This document shows positions 5,665 to 7,391 of a stretch of DNA of 7,391 nt, one piece after another (within the stretch, counting starts at the first letter, position 1; every line of letters starts with the position of its first letter). A model generated the notes under the pieces. That model was not told the DNA's origin and did no database searches. It was given only the letters and a program-made list of their open reading frames with translations. The stretch is from JAKFVC01 sp040386595. Its GTDB lineage: Bacteria; Planctomycetota; Planctomycetia; Planctomycetales; Planctomycetaceae. The DNA lies in contig JAZKFE010000218.1 in assembly GCA_040386595.1 (NCBI GenBank), positions 1-7,391 of the forward strand. The letters are read 5' to 3'. The translations under genes were made by a program, and so were the position numbers.

Positions 5665-6789
5665 TCACGCGGCACGAATGTCCGCCAGTATTTGTCGCAA
5701 GTGTTGTTCCATCTCCTCGGCACATCTATGGTAAACATCAACTTGGCTGCCGTAGGGATCAGAGATATCGGATCCCTTGCGTGACAGCAGATGCACTCGA
5801 TCCTCGGCATCCGGACATTCCATCAGGATGGCGTCGCGATGACTGCGGGTCATGGTAAAGATCCGATCAGCCTGCTGCACCAGCCGGCCGCTGAGGGGCT
5901 GGCTCTCGTGGCCGGTCAGGTCGATATCCTTCTGCTTGAGAACTTCTACCGCGTGGGGGCTAGGGCGGGCTCCCGGCATGGCAGAGAGCCCGGCTGACGC
6001 CACAATGAACCCGCGTTCGCCAAGTTCTTCATCAGCGCAGCCTAAGTTTTCGGCAAGCAGCCGACGAAAGATCCCTTCCGCCATAGGACTGCGACAGGTG
6101 TTTCCTGTGCAGACGAACAAAATGTAGTGACTGGCCAAGTGCTTGATCGTCCTTTCTGTCACGACACCCTCATGCAGCAATTCCCACTGGTCGCCCCGTA
6201 CACGAACCAAGCTGGATGAGGTCCCGTAACGGCAGTTTCCATCATCAATGACGTAGGAAATCTCTCCGTTGGCATCACGTAGCCACGGCGGCAATTCTCC
6301 ACCGTGACCGTTCTGAGCCGCATACTCCCCCAACATCACCAACGGTCCCGGCAACAGCCGCAGGATTCCTTGCATCACATCATGTGCCGGCGCACGCAGA
6401 ATCACAAGTCCATCCGGAGCAGCCAGTTGCTGCGTCGGTTCCGGCAGGACCGATGAGAGTCCACGAACAGCTGAGGAGACGGAAAACTCAAACGAAATTG
6501 GTCCCGGCCAACACCGCCGGAGTAATTTTCCCCCCAAAGCCCCCAGATCTGGGACGTAGTCCATGGCCCGCGCATTGGAGGTGACAGCCAGCACCGCCTG
6601 ACCGAGGTCATGACGCCGCCCCCACGCCTGTAGGCGAGCTGCAGATTCCGCCTTAAGACCATTTGCTACAACGACATAGCGAGTCTCAGTCGGAACGACA
6701 ACCAGCTCCCCTTGAGCGAGACGTTCCACCGCCTGATGGATGACATCCTGGGGATCATCAGAGTCTTGTATTGCGACAACCTCGGACAT
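5665..6789 (-). CDS. Fusion: degenerate Sua5/YrdC-like domain + low-molecular-weight protein phosphatase (YwlE-like)
   Basis: The protein has 374 residues. Residues about 12-217 follow the Sua5/YrdC/TsaC fold, which makes threonylcarbamoyl-AMP for the tRNA t6A modification: VVVPTETRY (30-38), WPGPISF (94-100), LVILRAPAH (128-136) and YGTSSSLV (188-195). Expected motifs are altered: the PTxTxYGL loop reads TETRYVV, the KxRP site reads WGRR (no Lys), and the SAN segment is replaced by MLGEYAAQ (152-159). Activity is therefore doubtful. Residues 221-372 form a complete low-molecular-weight phosphatase with CTGNTCRS (nucleophile Cys227, Arg233) and general acid Asp344 in SDPYG. Thr231 matches the Thr that gives Bacillus YwlE its phospho-arginine preference, so protein-arginine dephosphorylation is a reasonable guess. 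ATG 6789 has AGGA close upstream. A separate, intact Sua5 elsewhere in the genome would be expected. Confidence 0.9.
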   Translation of the reverse strand: MSEVVAIQDSDDPQDVIHQAVERLAQGELVVVPTETRYVVVANGLKAESAARLQAWGRRHDLGQAVLAVTSNARAMDYVPDLGALGGKLLRRCWPGPISFEFSVSSAVRGLSSVLPEPTQQLAAPDGLVILRAPAHDVMQGILRLLPGPLVMLGEYAAQNGHGGELPPWLRDANGEISYVIDDGNCRYGTSSSLVRVRGDQWELLHEGVVTERTIKHLASHYILFVCTGNTCRSPMAEGIFRRLLAENLGCADEELGERGFIVASAGLSAMPGARPSPHAVEVLKQKDIDLTGHESQPLSGRLVQQADRIFTMTRSHRDAILMECPDAEDRVHLLSRKGSDISDPYGSQVDVYHRCAEEMEQHLRQILADIRAA

Positions 6790-6860
6790 GAATCCTATTC
6801 CCGAGAGGCCGTTTTAAAAGCAGTTTGCTAGGTAGGGAAATGACGGGTGACGGTACCTAT

Positions 6861-6889
6861 ACTTTACACGGCCCCGTTCTAAACGGCAA
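6861..6889 (-). promoter_or_regulatory. Candidate sigma-70-like promoter for the Sua5/phosphatase gene
   Basis: On the minus strand TTGCCG (6889-6884) and TAAAGT (6866-6861) are 17 nt apart; each matches the -35 and -10 consensus at four of six positions. The predicted start is about 65 nt before ATG 6789. This is a weak, consensus-only call in an otherwise gene-free 160-nt interval. Confidence 0.25.
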
Positions 6890-6949
6890 GAATGGAAATC
6901 CGACGAAGACCACAACGTCTTACTACAAATGTGGTTGCGATTTCACATT

Positions 6950-7102
6950 TCAAATTGATTCGTCGCGATTCGTGACTTCATTGATCCATTCGCGAGCACC
7001 CGACGGCAACCAGCGCATCAGCAATAACTTGTACCATCGGCGAACCGCGATCGAGTCATCGAAATCCTGTTCAAAGTGATCGCGGCAGTGCCGATTCCCC
7101 AT
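6950..7102 (-). CDS. Possible 50-residue protein of unknown function
   Basis: From ATG 7102 the frame reads MGNRHCRDHFEQDFDDSIAV, followed by RRWYKLLLMRWLPSGAREWI and a charged tail ending in TGA at 6950-6952. The composition looks protein-like: an acidic start, then an amphipathic segment rich in Trp, Leu and Arg (about 21-38). The frame is open further up to 7204, but that part is less protein-like. AGGGG lies only one base from the ATG, which is poor spacing. It precedes the Sua5/phosphatase gene by 160 nt on the same strand. I do not recognise it, and it may be non-coding. Confidence 0.3.
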   Translation of the reverse strand: MGNRHCRDHFEQDFDDSIAVRRWYKLLLMRWLPSGAREWINEVTNRDESI

Positions 7103-7216
7103 GCCCCTGAAGAAGAATTGTTGGAGAGCGAGATTCGAGAGCCTCCACCACAACCCGATTTTTCGCCCGCTTCTTTGATTTCTTTGTTCTCTTTGGTCCA
7201 ACATCGCGAGAGATTC

Positions 7217-7298
7217 TGGGAGGGTGAGGCTCCTGCCGAACCGCTAGGTCTTTCGGCCCCGGGAGATTGAGCGGTTCGGCAGGAGCCTCACCCTCCCA
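7217..7298. repeat. Perfect 29-bp inverted repeat (mobile-repeat-like hairpin)
   Basis: The arms at 7217-7245 and 7270-7298 are exact reverse complements over 29 bp, separated by a 24-nt loop (7246-7269). The left arm starts TGGGAGGGTGAGGCTCCTGC and ends CCGCT. The arm encodes the 'WEGEAPAEP' peptide often seen in spurious planctomycete ORFs, from memory, which suggests a dispersed REP- or MITE-like element. There is no T-run, so it is not a classical terminator, though such a hairpin may still affect mRNA ends. No transposase is in view. Confidence 0.8.
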
Positions 7299-7352
7299 AA
7301 GACTTGGACACTCGCCGGCCCCCAGGCTCCGAAGAATAGTGGTTTAAAAAAG

Positions 7353-7377
7353 CCTTCCCTTCCCTTCCCTTCCCTTC
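7353..7377. repeat. TTCCC pentanucleotide microsatellite
   Basis: Four full TTCCC units (7355-7374) are followed by a partial TTC and preceded by CC, giving a 25-nt homopyrimidine tract at the window's right edge. Such tracts can vary in copy number by slippage. No gene is seen next to it within the window. Confidence 0.8.
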
Positions 7378-7391
7378 AACTTCTTTGCTCT

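Overview
The window looks like chromosomal DNA from a planctomycete (Planctomycetota), probably an environmental or metagenomic genome. This is inference. It rests on three things: the 'WEGEAPAEP'-type 29-bp hairpin repeat at the right end, the 'ACGGAGACACGG' motif at 4471-4501 (both of which I associate with planctomycete intergenic DNA), and the style of the small membrane proteins. No rRNA, tRNA or marker gene settles it.

Left part (1-849): a CRISPR or CRISPR-like array that runs off the left edge. It holds eleven 36-nt palindromic repeats and a decayed twelfth. Six identical repeats are followed by a block of four with a different repeat variant, then two increasingly degenerate copies. 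The decay lies on the right, so the leader and any cas genes should lie left of the window. No cas gene is visible here.

Plus-strand pair (943-3061): a polytopic membrane protein with a soluble C-terminal region, loosely HTTM/DoxX-like, followed 31 nt later by a single-pass membrane protein of an uncharacterised family. They probably form an operon. The second overlaps the 3' end of the opposing gene.

Minus-strand series (7102 down to 2996, read right to left): a possible 50-residue ORF; a fusion of a Sua5/YrdC-like domain, lacking key motifs, to a low-molecular-weight protein phosphatase with a YwlE-like CTGNTCRS loop; a disrupted short coding stretch; ribose-5-phosphate isomerase B; a previously hidden 54-residue membrane protein; and a beta-ketoacyl-ACP synthase interrupted by an in-frame amber codon between its catalytic Cys and its two catalytic His residues. 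The Sua5 / YwlE / RpiB order matches the ywlC-ywlE-ywlF neighbourhood of Bacillus, here with the first two genes fused.

Right end (7217-7377): a perfect 29-bp inverted repeat (mobile-repeat-like hairpin) and a TTCCC microsatellite. The points most worth a second look are the two-variant CRISPR array with its relic repeat and related spacers, the pseudo-Sua5/arginine-phosphatase-like fusion, and the amber-interrupted ketosynthase.
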